Shown here piece by piece: positions 36,942 through 44,723 of a stretch of DNA of 45,716 nucleotides. The stretch covers positions 1 through 45,716 of the forward strand of contig NZ_JAGOIT010000016.1 of assembly GCF_017995515.1 (NCBI RefSeq), read 5' to 3'. The DNA is from Propionivibrio sp. (lineage in GTDB: Bacteria; Pseudomonadota; Gammaproteobacteria; Burkholderiales; Rhodocyclaceae). The first letter of the stretch is position 1; each line of letters opens with the position of its first letter. The position numbers were made by a program, and so were the translations under genes. The notes under the pieces were generated by a model, which had not been told where the DNA came from, did not search any database, and saw only the letters and a list, made by a program, of their open reading frames with translations.

Positions 36942-37649
36942 CTACTCGTCCGGATCTTCCTTGGGTACATTGCCGTCGTGGATTTCGCTGCGACGGTTTT
37001 GCAGGTAGGCATCACGGATGTAGACGTATTTATCGAACGCCGCTTCTTCAACCACCTTGTCAGACGGCAGCAAGCTGGCACGCACATCGACAAAGCGCAC
37101 TCCAACGAGCGAGTTGCGTGTCGGAACATGATCCACCGTCCATACGGGGTCGGCGTAGCTATCGATGGCAAAGCCCACGGTATCGCGCGTCGTGCGCGGC
37201 CCGATCAGCGGCCAGTACAGATACGGGCCATCCGCCACGCCCCATTTTCCAAGGGTTTGCCCGAAATCTTCGGCGTGTTTTTCAAAGCCCATTTCACTGG
37301 CAACATCGAAGACCCCGCCGATACCCAAGGTCGTGTTGATCAGCACCCGACCAACATCCGAAAGCCCGGAGCCACCCTTGCCTTGCAGGAAATTGTTGAA
37401 CGCCGTCCAGATGTCCTGAAGATTGCCGAAGAAGTTTCCGATCCCTGTCTTGACAGGCGCTGGCGCCACGGTGTCATACCCCTTCGCGACGGGCTTGATC
37501 ACCACATCAAGGCCTTCGTTAACCGCGAACATCGCACGATTGAAACCTTCGTACGGATCCTTGGGATTGTTCGCGGTCGTTGCGCATCCACCGAGTAAAG
37601 TCGCGGCGAATGCCGCCGCCAAGACGCGCTTAGCGATTTGTTTATTCAC
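36942..37649 (-). CDS. mlaA: Outer-membrane lipoprotein MlaA (VacJ)
   Basis: This lipoprotein removes misplaced phospholipids from the outer leaflet of the outer membrane and hands them to MlaC. It has 235 aa. The lipobox LLGGC ends at about residue 22, followed by DPYEGFNRAMFAVNEGLD, FGNLQDIWTAFNNFLQGK, FDVASEMGFEKHAEDFGQTLGKWGV and GPYLYWPLIGPRTTRDTVG. The start is GTG at 37649 with AGGAAGG upstream, which places the signal sequence correctly. In E. coli mlaA is elsewhere; here it sits between mlaD and mlaC. Confidence 0.95.
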   Translation of the reverse strand: MNKQIAKRVLAAAFAATLLGGCATTANNPKDPYEGFNRAMFAVNEGLDVVIKPVAKGYDTVAPAPVKTGIGNFFGNLQDIWTAFNNFLQGKGGSGLSDVGRVLINTTLGIGGVFDVASEMGFEKHAEDFGQTLGKWGVADGPYLYWPLIGPRTTRDTVGFAIDSYADPVWTVDHVPTRNSLVGVRFVDVRASLLPSDKVVEEAAFDKYVYIRDAYLQNRRSEIHDGNVPKEDPDE

Positions 37650-37665
37650 GGACAAACCCTTCCTG

Positions 37666-38136
37666 TTATTGCTCGCCTGTACCTTCAGACGCCTTGTTGA
37701 ACATGAACTGACCAATCAGTTTCTCGAGAACCACCGCCGATTGCGTCTTGGCGAAAACATCGCCCGCCTTCAACATCTTTTCATCGCCACCCGCATCCAG
37801 CCCCACGTATTGCTCGCCGAGCAGGCCGGCGGTGAGGATGGAGGCAAACGTGTCCTTTGGAAACTGGTAGCGACTATCAATCGTCAAGGTTACTTGCGCT
37901 TCATACGACTCGGAGTCAAAACGAATATCGGTCACCCGACCGACGACGACGCCCGCACTTTTCACCGGCCCCCGCACCTTCAGGCCTCCGATGTTAGCAA
38001 ACCTCGCTGTCAACTGGTACGTCTCGGAGAAATTGGCCGAAGAGAGATTCCCCACTCGCAACGCAAGAAACAGCAGCGCGACAAAACCGAAAATGACAAA
38101 AAAACCCACCCAGAGATCAAGCAACTTGCGACTCAT
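37666..38136 (-). CDS. mlaD: MCE-domain protein MlaD
   Basis: This inner-membrane-anchored MCE protein forms the hexameric lipid channel above MlaE. It has 156 aa with one N-terminal helix (LWVGFFVIFGFVALLFLALRV) and one MCE domain (TARFANIGGLKVRGPVKSAGVVVGRV and TAGLLGEQYVGLDAGG). ATG at 38136 overlaps the mlaE stop region by one base. The length is normal for the single-MCE type. Confidence 0.95.
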   Translation of the reverse strand: MSRKLLDLWVGFFVIFGFVALLFLALRVGNLSSANFSETYQLTARFANIGGLKVRGPVKSAGVVVGRVTDIRFDSESYEAQVTLTIDSRYQFPKDTFASILTAGLLGEQYVGLDAGGDEKMLKAGDVFAKTQSAVVLEKLIGQFMFNKASEGTGEQ

Positions 38137-38942
38137 TAAACCCCCCGGAACATGAAGGAAGTCAGAACAAAATCCAGCGCAAGAATTGCCAGCGCCGAAT
38201 ACACCACGGTTCGTTTGATCGAACTCGACACTCCCTCTGCGGTCGGGATCGCATCGTAGCCTTCAAAAACAGCAATCAAGGAAACGGCCACACCGAAGAC
38301 GAAACTCTTGATCACGCCGTTCCACACATCAAAGCGAAAATCGACGGATCCTTGCATTTGTGACCAGAAAGCGCCCTCGTCAACGCCGATGAAGACAACG
38401 CCGATCAGGTAACCGCCGAAAACACCGACCGCGGAAAACAGGGCCGCCAGCAAGGGCATCGAAATGACGCCACCCCAGAAGCGCGGCGCCACGACACGCG
38501 CTATGGGATTGACGGCCATCATATCCATCGCGGTCAATTGCTCGGTCGCCTTCATCAAGCCGATCTCGGCCGTGATCGACGACCCGGCGCGCGATGCGAA
38601 CAGTAGCGCCGCGACGACCGGCCCCAGTTCACGCGTCAGGGACAGCGCGACGAGAACACCAAGCGCCTCGGACGATCCGTAACGCTGCAGCGTCTCGTAC
38701 CCCTGCATGCCGAGCACCATGCCGATGAACAGGCCCGAGACCAGAATGATCAGCAGCGACTGGAAACCGGAAAAATAGATTTCGCGTATCGTCAGATGGA
38801 AGCGTTTGAACGACTGGCCCGAATACACCAGGATCATGACGAAGAAGCGCGCTGCAAAGCCCAGGCGTTGCACGCCGCTGTTGACGCGATGCCCGACCCT
38901 CTCGATAAACCGAAGCGCGGCAACCATGCTCTTATCAACCAC
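38136..38942 (-). CDS. mlaE: Lipid asymmetry ABC permease MlaE
   Basis: This permease of the Mla lipid transporter has about 268 aa and five to six predicted helices. Family motifs are SGLFIGMVLGMQGYETLQRYG, LTRELGPVVAALLFASRAGSSITAEIGLMKATEQLTAMDMM and FGVAVSLIAVFEGYDA. The GTG at 38942 is preferred because AGGAGG lies seven bases before it; a GTG at 38948 abuts the Shine-Dalgarno and ATG at 38927 is a further option. It overlaps the end of mlaF. Confidence 0.94.
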   Translation of the reverse strand: MVDKSMVAALRFIERVGHRVNSGVQRLGFAARFFVMILVYSGQSFKRFHLTIREIYFSGFQSLLIILVSGLFIGMVLGMQGYETLQRYGSSEALGVLVALSLTRELGPVVAALLFASRAGSSITAEIGLMKATEQLTAMDMMAVNPIARVVAPRFWGGVISMPLLAALFSAVGVFGGYLIGVVFIGVDEGAFWSQMQGSVDFRFDVWNGVIKSFVFGVAVSLIAVFEGYDAIPTAEGVSSSIKRTVVYSALAILALDFVLTSFMFRGV

Positions 38943-39747
38943 GCGCACTCCTCCTCATCAAGTCCTCCTCGAAGGGCTCCGCCGGGTAATGGAAATGCAC
39001 CGGCCCGTCGGCCTCACCGAACACGAACTGATGCACGAAAGGATCGGTTGATGCACGGATCTCGTCCGGCGTACCTTGCGCCACGATCTGCCCGTCCGAG
39101 ACGAAATAGACGTAGTCAACGATCTGCAAGGCTTCCTGGACATCATGCGTCACCAACAGCGTCGTCGCACCGAGCGCATCATTCAGGCGCCGGATCAACT
39201 GCCCGATGACGCCCATCGAGATCGGGTCCAGTCCGGCAAAAGGCTCGTCGTACATGATCAGCATTGGATCCAGCGCGATCGCCCGCGCCAGCGCCACTCG
39301 GCGCGCCATGCCCCCCGAAAGCTCCGAAGGCATCAGATGATGCGCCCCGCGCAGCCCCACCGCATTGAGCTTCATCATGACCATGTCGTGAATCAGCTCC
39401 TCCGTCAGACTCGTGTGCTCGTGCATCAGGTAGGCGACGTTGTCATAGACCGAAATATCGGTAAACAACGCCCCGAACTGGAACAACATACCCATGCGCC
39501 GACGCATTGCGTAGAGCTCGTCGTGGTTCATGTCCGGCACCGACTCGCCGTCGACCAGCAACCGGCCGCCGGTCGGCTTGAGTTGACCGCCGATCAAACG
39601 CAGCAGCGTCGTCTTGCCGCACCCCGAGTTACCCATGATCGCCACGAGCTGACCGCGCGGGATCTCCATGTTGATCCCTTTCAGGATCGCACGATCGTCG
39701 TAGGCGAAATTGATGTCAGTAATCTTGACCAAGCAATCAGCTGGCAC
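38935..39747 (-). CDS. mlaF: Lipid asymmetry ABC ATPase MlaF
   Basis: This ATPase of the Mla transporter has 270 aa. Walker A GNSGCGKT lies at 39-46, signature ELSGGMARRVALARA at 142-156, Walker B LIMYDEPFAGLDP at 163-175, and the switch His in LVTHDVQEAL. The C-terminal extension after about 235, FVHQFVFGEADGPVHFHYP, is the MlaF-type tail that contacts a neighbouring subunit. The start is probably GTG at 39747; TTG at 39732 is an alternative and neither has a strong Shine-Dalgarno. It is the first gene of the mla run. Confidence 0.93.
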   Translation of the reverse strand: MPADCLVKITDINFAYDDRAILKGINMEIPRGQLVAIMGNSGCGKTTLLRLIGGQLKPTGGRLLVDGESVPDMNHDELYAMRRRMGMLFQFGALFTDISVYDNVAYLMHEHTSLTEELIHDMVMMKLNAVGLRGAHHLMPSELSGGMARRVALARAIALDPMLIMYDEPFAGLDPISMGVIGQLIRRLNDALGATTLLVTHDVQEALQIVDYVYFVSDGQIVAQGTPDEIRASTDPFVHQFVFGEADGPVHFHYPAEPFEEDLMRRSARG

Positions 39748-39777
39748 AACAGAACCCCAGAGGCAAAATTGGCAGCG

Positions 39778-39783
39778 ATTATA
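39778..39783 (-). promoter_or_regulatory. Candidate -10 box for the mla operon
   Basis: TATAAT on the minus strand, 31 bases before the mlaF GTG, within the 135-bp divergent gap between mlaF and the response regulator gene. No good -35 hexamer sits 16-18 bp upstream, so this is only a candidate. The same gap has TATACAAT and AATAATG on the plus strand, which may serve the rightward gene. Confidence 0.35.
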
Positions 39784-39882
39784 CCTGAAGCCGCGACCGT
39801 TTCCGGCAGAACTCCACGGCTATACAATTGTGGAATAATGAAAATCATAAAAATCTGACCTGAATCGAAGGCTCCAACTTCC

Positions 39883-41340
39883 ATGCCCGACGCACCGGAA
39901 TCCGCTCTGCAGGAGAAGCCTCTGTTGCTCATCGTCGATGACGATCCGCTCATCGCCGACACTCTGAGTTTCACGATGAGCACAGCCTTCGAGATCATCA
40001 CCAGTCACTCGCGGCCACACTGCACGCAACTCCTCAGGCAGCTCCGCCGGCTGCCCGAACTCGCACTGATCGACCTAGGACTGCCACCGCTCCCGCATCG
40101 TCCGGACGAGGGGTTCGGGTTGATTTCCGACCTGTTGAATCTCACGCCGGGTATCAAGATCGTGGTTTTGTCGGGACAGAATGACGCCGGCAACGCCCGC
40201 CGCGCCCGCTCGCTCGGCGCGGCCGACTTTGTCGCCAAGCCATGCAGCCCGGACGAACTGCACCGGGTGTTGCAACGCGCACTTAGCTACCGGTCGCTGG
40301 AAACGTCTCGTCCGGCGGACGGAGCAACCTCTCCGCTGATAGGAAACAGTCCGGCGATCGATAAGCTGCGGGTCCAGGTGCAGCAGTACGCCGACTCACC
40401 GTTCCCCGTATTGATAGAAGGCGAATCCGGTAGCGGCAAGGAAATCGTCGCCAGCAGTTGCCTGCACCATGACACACGGCGCAACGGCAAACCGTTCTAC
40501 GCGCTCAATTGCGCCGCCATCTCGCCGAGCCTGGTCGAACCGACCCTGTTCGGCTACGCCAAAGGGGCTTTCACTGGCGCCAACGCCGCCAAAGCGGGCT
40601 ATTTCGAAGACGCTGCCGACGGCACCTTGTTTCTGGACGAAATCGGCGAGCTTCCGCTGGACCTTCAACCCAAGCTTTTGCGCGTACTCGAGAACGGGGA
40701 ATATCAGCGGGTCGGCGAAACACAAAAGCGGGTGAGCCGCGCGCGCATCATCGCCGCAACCAACCGCGACCTGCGCAAGGAGGTCAAGGCCGGCAATTTC
40801 CGCGCCGACCTATACCACCGGCTCTCGGTGTTCACGATCAGCGTGCCGCCGTTGCGCGAGATGGACGAAGACAAAATGCTGCTGCTTGAGCATTTTCGCC
40901 GGCGTTATGCCGCGCAGTCGCAGCGACCACCTTTCCAGCTATCCGACACAGCGCAAGCGCTTTGGTCGCGCTACCACTTCCCGGGCAACGTGCGCGAACT
41001 GCGCAACATCGTCATCCGCCTGACGGCGAAGTATCCGGGCCAGGTCGTGCAATCGCCTGATCTGGAGGCGGAACTCGATTTGCAGGACGATCCGCCGTCA
41101 GTCGACAGACCGCTGCCGACAAACGACGGGGAAGCCGACACCATCCTCGCATCAGCCAATCAGCGCCTGCTGCAGCCAGAACCGTTCAGCCTCGACCGCC
41201 ATCTGGCTGAAACCGAGCGCAACTACATCGAAGCCGCGCTCCAGCTTGCACACGGCAACGTCAGCCAGGCCGCCCGCCTGCTCGGCATCAACCGGACGAC
41301 GCTCTACAACCGCATGGAATCCTTCGCCAGGGGGCAGTGA
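39883..41340 (+). CDS. Sigma-54-dependent response regulator
   Basis: This 485-aa NtrC-type activator has a receiver domain with acidic residues 19-21, phosphoacceptor Asp64 (ALIDLGLPP) and Lys119. Its AAA+ domain has Walker A GESGSGKE at 180-187, GAFTGA at 228-233 and Walker B-type TLFLDEIGELP, and a Fis-type HTH lies at the C-terminus (NVSQAARLLGINRTTLYNRME). No partner histidine kinase is adjacent. ATG at 39883 follows GAAGG at a long spacing. It overlaps the ATPase gene by one base (TGATG), so it probably controls or belongs with the secretin cluster. Confidence 0.92.
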   Translation: MPDAPESALQEKPLLLIVDDDPLIADTLSFTMSTAFEIITSHSRPHCTQLLRQLRRLPELALIDLGLPPLPHRPDEGFGLISDLLNLTPGIKIVVLSGQNDAGNARRARSLGAADFVAKPCSPDELHRVLQRALSYRSLETSRPADGATSPLIGNSPAIDKLRVQVQQYADSPFPVLIEGESGSGKEIVASSCLHHDTRRNGKPFYALNCAAISPSLVEPTLFGYAKGAFTGANAAKAGYFEDAADGTLFLDEIGELPLDLQPKLLRVLENGEYQRVGETQKRVSRARIIAATNRDLRKEVKAGNFRADLYHRLSVFTISVPPLREMDEDKMLLLEHFRRRYAAQSQRPPFQLSDTAQALWSRYHFPGNVRELRNIVIRLTAKYPGQVVQSPDLEAELDLQDDPPSVDRPLPTNDGEADTILASANQRLLQPEPFSLDRHLAETERNYIEAALQLAHGNVSQAARLLGINRTTLYNRMESFARGQ

Positions 41341-42779
41341 TGTATCTCGAGCACTTCGGACTCCGCGAAGCTCCATTTCGCATCACACCGCACACCGAGT
41401 TCTTCTTTGCCGGCGCCAACCGGGGCGCCACGCTCGAAGCGCTGATCTACGCCATCACGCACGACGAGGGGATCGTCAAGGTCAGCGGCGAAGTCGGCAG
41501 CGGCAAGACGATGCTTTGCCGGATGCTGCTCGAGAAGCTGCCGCCGGACGTCGAAACGGTTTACCTCGCCAACCCCTCCTTGTCGGCCGCCGACATCCAC
41601 CACGCCATCGCCGACGAGTTGCAGACCGAACTGCCGGACGGACGCGCGCACCAGCGACTGCGGGTGTTGCAGGACCGCTTGCTGGAAATCTACGCCGCCG
41701 ACCGCAAGGTCGTCGTCATGATCGACGAAGCGCACGCCATGCCGTCAGAGTCGCTCGAAGAAATCCGGCTGCTTTCCAATCTCGAGTCGAACAAGCACAA
41801 GCTGCTGCATATCGTGCTCTTTGGACAGCCGGAACTTGACGAACGCCTTGCCGCTTCGAACATGCGCCAGCTCAAGGAACGGATCACCCACAATTTCGCA
41901 CTCGAACCGCTACGTCGGGACGATATCGGCGAGTACCTGATGTTCCGCATGCGCGCCGCCGGATATCGTGGTCCGGACCTGTTTACGCCGGATGCGGTAC
42001 AACTCGTCAGCAAGACCTCAGAGGGGCTCACCCGACGTATCAACATCCTCGCCGACAAGGCCCTGCTCTCCGCTTTTTCGGAGAACAAACACCAGATCGA
42101 CCGCAGGCAGGTCAAGGCCGCCGCGCGCGACGCGCAGCTCTCGCCAATGCGTGACGGCAGTGCCAGGCCGGTCGCGTGGGTTGCCGGCGCCGCCCTGATC
42201 GTGATCCTGACAAGCCTGGCCTTCGTCGCGGGCAGCTACCGGACGAACACGGACGCAAGCGAAATCACTACCGCAAACACCGCGAACCCACTACCAGCAG
42301 CGCCTGAAGATAAACCAGTCGCCCCGCCCACACCCGACGACAATCGCCAACAGGAAGCACCCGCCCCGATACAGGAGGCCTCAGCGGCGCCTGCTGCCAA
42401 CGCCGAGCACGCGCAGGCTGACCAAGGCACGCCACCGGTCCCAGAACCGGCCATCGCTAGAAAACAAACACTCGCCGAACGTATCGCCGCAACGAACGAG
42501 TGGCTGGAGCGCACGCCGGAAACGCACTACTTCATCCAGCTGCTGAGCACTGACGGAAACAACGAGCACGGCGTCGAGATCTTTCTCGAGAACGTGAGCA
42601 AGACGCTCGACCCGAAGCAGATCCGGGTTTATCGATCAACGCTCAGCGGCCGCGAGCGGCTTGGCGTCATCTATGGAGACTTCGCGACGCGAGAGCTGGC
42701 CTCAGCCGAACTGGCAAAGCTCGCGCCCACCAGCGCCGGAAGCAGCCCCTACCTCCGGACCGTCAGCAAGCTGCGCTGA
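41340..42779 (+). CDS. ExeA/MshM-like AAA ATPase with C-terminal SPOR domain
   Basis: This 479-aa protein has an ExeA-type AAA+ domain (MYLEHFGLREAPFRITPHTEFFF, Walker A GEVGSGKT near 50-57, Walker B VVVMIDEAHAMP, then LLSNLES and LFGQPELDERL). A single membrane helix (WVAGAALIVILTSLAFVAGSY) lies near 275-295, followed by a Pro/Ala-rich periplasmic linker and a SPOR-like domain (HYFIQLLSTDGN to VIYGDFATRELASAELAKL). ExeA proteins use peptidoglycan-binding domains to help secretins through the wall; here SPOR replaces the usual one. ATG at 41340 has AGGGGG upstream. Confidence 0.88.
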   Translation: MYLEHFGLREAPFRITPHTEFFFAGANRGATLEALIYAITHDEGIVKVSGEVGSGKTMLCRMLLEKLPPDVETVYLANPSLSAADIHHAIADELQTELPDGRAHQRLRVLQDRLLEIYAADRKVVVMIDEAHAMPSESLEEIRLLSNLESNKHKLLHIVLFGQPELDERLAASNMRQLKERITHNFALEPLRRDDIGEYLMFRMRAAGYRGPDLFTPDAVQLVSKTSEGLTRRINILADKALLSAFSENKHQIDRRQVKAAARDAQLSPMRDGSARPVAWVAGAALIVILTSLAFVAGSYRTNTDASEITTANTANPLPAAPEDKPVAPPTPDDNRQQEAPAPIQEASAAPAANAEHAQADQGTPPVPEPAIARKQTLAERIAATNEWLERTPETHYFIQLLSTDGNNEHGVEIFLENVSKTLDPKQIRVYRSTLSGRERLGVIYGDFATRELASAELAKLAPTSAGSSPYLRTVSKLR

Positions 42780-42831
42780 GATAAAGCTCAACGTCCTGAA
42801 ACTCGCCAATCAATCAATATAAATCAGCAAC

Positions 42832-42859
42832 TTGAAGAGCACACCTTACGTGATATGAT
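42832..42859 (+). promoter_or_regulatory. Sigma-70 promoter candidate for the secretin gene
   Basis: TTGAAG (42832-42837), a 16-bp spacer and TATGAT (42854-42859) lie in the 111-bp gap between the ATPase and secretin genes, with a predicted start near 42866. The -10 box covers an in-frame ATG at 42855, which argues that the secretin starts at the later ATG 42891. Confidence 0.55.
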
Positions 42860-42890
42860 CAATCCAACCTATCACCCGAAGAGATCGAGC

Positions 42891-44723
42891 ATGTTGCGAA
42901 TCGTGGGCGCCGCCATCACCGTGCTTCTTCTCACCGCCTGCGCGCCAACGACACTGAACGGCGGCCCCTCCGCCGGGCACCTGCAATCGAGCGATGCGGT
43001 GAAGGCGCCAGGAAGCATTCCGCAAACGCTGCAGCAAAGCGTTCCGCTGCCGAGACCCAAAGCCACCGCCAAAACAGAGACTTATAGCGTAGTCGTCAAC
43101 AACGTCAAGGTGCAGGATTTGCTTTTTGCGCTGGCGCGCGACGCAAAGCTCAACGTCGACATCCATCCCGGAATTACTGGTTCCGTCACCCTCAACGCCA
43201 TCGACCAGACCCTGCCGCAGCTCCTCACGCGCATCTCGAAACAGGTTGATATGCGCTTCGAGCTGGACGGCCCGAATCTGGCAGTCATGCCCGATACGCC
43301 GTACCTGAAGAACTATCAGATCGACTACATCAACATCGCGCGCGACGTCACCGGCACGGTATCGACGAACACGCAGATTTCGACGAGTGCCGTATCGAAC
43401 AGCAATAGCGGTGGAGTCGGCGGCGGCAATACCTCGCGCATCCAGATCGAGAACAAGTCGAAGAACCGCTTCTGGGAATCGCTGGAGAAGAACATTCAGG
43501 ACATCCTGCAGGACACCGACAAGGAGAGGATATTATCCCGCCGGACTGCCGATTCATCCGCCTCTACAGCTAGCACGGGTAATGCGAACGCCGAAGCTAG
43601 CTCAAGTCAGTCCTCGACTACGCGGAAAACTGACACGCAGACCACTGAAAGATCACAAAGTAAAAATACTGAGGCTAACGTTAGCAGCCAAACGCGTGCC
43701 AAGGTGGATTCATCTGGGGAATTTAAGAACTACGAAACTGTTTTTGCCTCATCCGTGATCGTCAACGCCGAGACAGGAGTGATCTCTGTTCGCGCCACAT
43801 CGCGCCAACAAGGCAAGGTACAGGAATTCCTTGACCGCGTGATGCGCAGCGCCAAACGCCAGGTCCTCATCGAAGCGACCATTATCGAAGTCAATCTCAA
43901 TGACAACTATCAACAAGGCATCGACTGGACCAAGGCGGCAACGCAAACGGGCTTCTCGCTGACACGAGCATCAAACACGCAGAACGTCACCGCAGCGACG
44001 AACCCGTTCAGCCTGGTGTACCGGAACATCCCCGGCGGTCTGAACATCGTCGTCGATATGCTTCGGGGTTTTGGAACGACAAAAGTGCTGTCCAGTCCGA
44101 AGCTGACGGTGTTGAACAACCAGACGGCGACACTCAAGGTATCGGAGGATTTCGTCTATTTCAACGTCAAACAGGATGTCGTCGCCGGCAGCACCAGCGG
44201 AACGTTGAGTACGACGTCCACGACGACGACACCACAGTCAGTTTCGATCGGCTTCTTCATGAGCCTGACGGCTCAGATCAGCGACAACGGAACGGTCACG
44301 CTGAATGTCCGGCCATCGATTTCAAGCATCTCCGATTTGAAGAGAGACCCGAACCCGGCGCTGACCATCGCCAACATGGTTCCGCAGATCCGTACGCGTG
44401 AAATCGAATCCATGCTGCGGGTGCAGAGCGGCGACATCGCCGTGCTCGGCGGATTGATGGAAGACCGCATGGACAACAAGAGTGGGCGATTCCCTGGTGC
44501 CGGCGACATCCCGCTTTTGGGCGAAATCTTCACAACACGCAGCAATGCCGCCTCCAAAACTGAACTCGTTGTCGTCCTGCGACCGACCGTCATCAACGAC
44601 GCGTCGATCGATGGTGACTTCCGCGACTACGCCAGTTCGCTGCCAGATCACGACTTCTTCCAGACGGACAAGGTATACGTACCTTTTTCCGGCCCGAACG
44701 CGATGCAGGAGCCGCTGAAATGA
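42891..44723 (+). CDS. mshL: MSHA-type pilus secretin lipoprotein, MshL-like
   Basis: This outer-membrane secretin has about 610 aa from ATG at 42891. Its lipoprotein signal ends LLLTAC near residue 17. An STN-type domain (YSVVVNNVKVQDLLFALARDA) comes next, then a Ser/Thr/Gly-rich segment at about 160-270, and the secretin domain (RQVLIEATIIEVNLNDNYQQGIDW, LSSPKLTVLNNQTATLKV, IRTREIESMLRVQSGDIAVLGGLMEDR and PLLGEIFTTRSNAASKTELVVVLRPTVI). MshL, PilQ and GspD are relatives; the neighbours (ExeA/MshM-like and MshN-like) favour MshL. The frame is open to ATG 42855, which lies in the promoter. It overlaps the next gene by four bases. Confidence 0.88.
   Translation: MLRIVGAAITVLLLTACAPTTLNGGPSAGHLQSSDAVKAPGSIPQTLQQSVPLPRPKATAKTETYSVVVNNVKVQDLLFALARDAKLNVDIHPGITGSVTLNAIDQTLPQLLTRISKQVDMRFELDGPNLAVMPDTPYLKNYQIDYINIARDVTGTVSTNTQISTSAVSNSNSGGVGGGNTSRIQIENKSKNRFWESLEKNIQDILQDTDKERILSRRTADSSASTASTGNANAEASSSQSSTTRKTDTQTTERSQSKNTEANVSSQTRAKVDSSGEFKNYETVFASSVIVNAETGVISVRATSRQQGKVQEFLDRVMRSAKRQVLIEATIIEVNLNDNYQQGIDWTKAATQTGFSLTRASNTQNVTAATNPFSLVYRNIPGGLNIVVDMLRGFGTTKVLSSPKLTVLNNQTATLKVSEDFVYFNVKQDVVAGSTSGTLSTTSTTTTPQSVSIGFFMSLTAQISDNGTVTLNVRPSISSISDLKRDPNPALTIANMVPQIRTREIESMLRVQSGDIAVLGGLMEDRMDNKSGRFPGAGDIPLLGEIFTTRSNAASKTELVVVLRPTVINDASIDGDFRDYASSLPDHDFFQTDKVYVPFSGPNAMQEPLK

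Noticed and set aside
39883-41340. PEP-CTERM-type (PrsR) identity for the response regulator
   Set aside because: No PEP-CTERM, exosortase or exopolysaccharide gene is nearby; the neighbours are secretin-system genes, so a generic name is safer.
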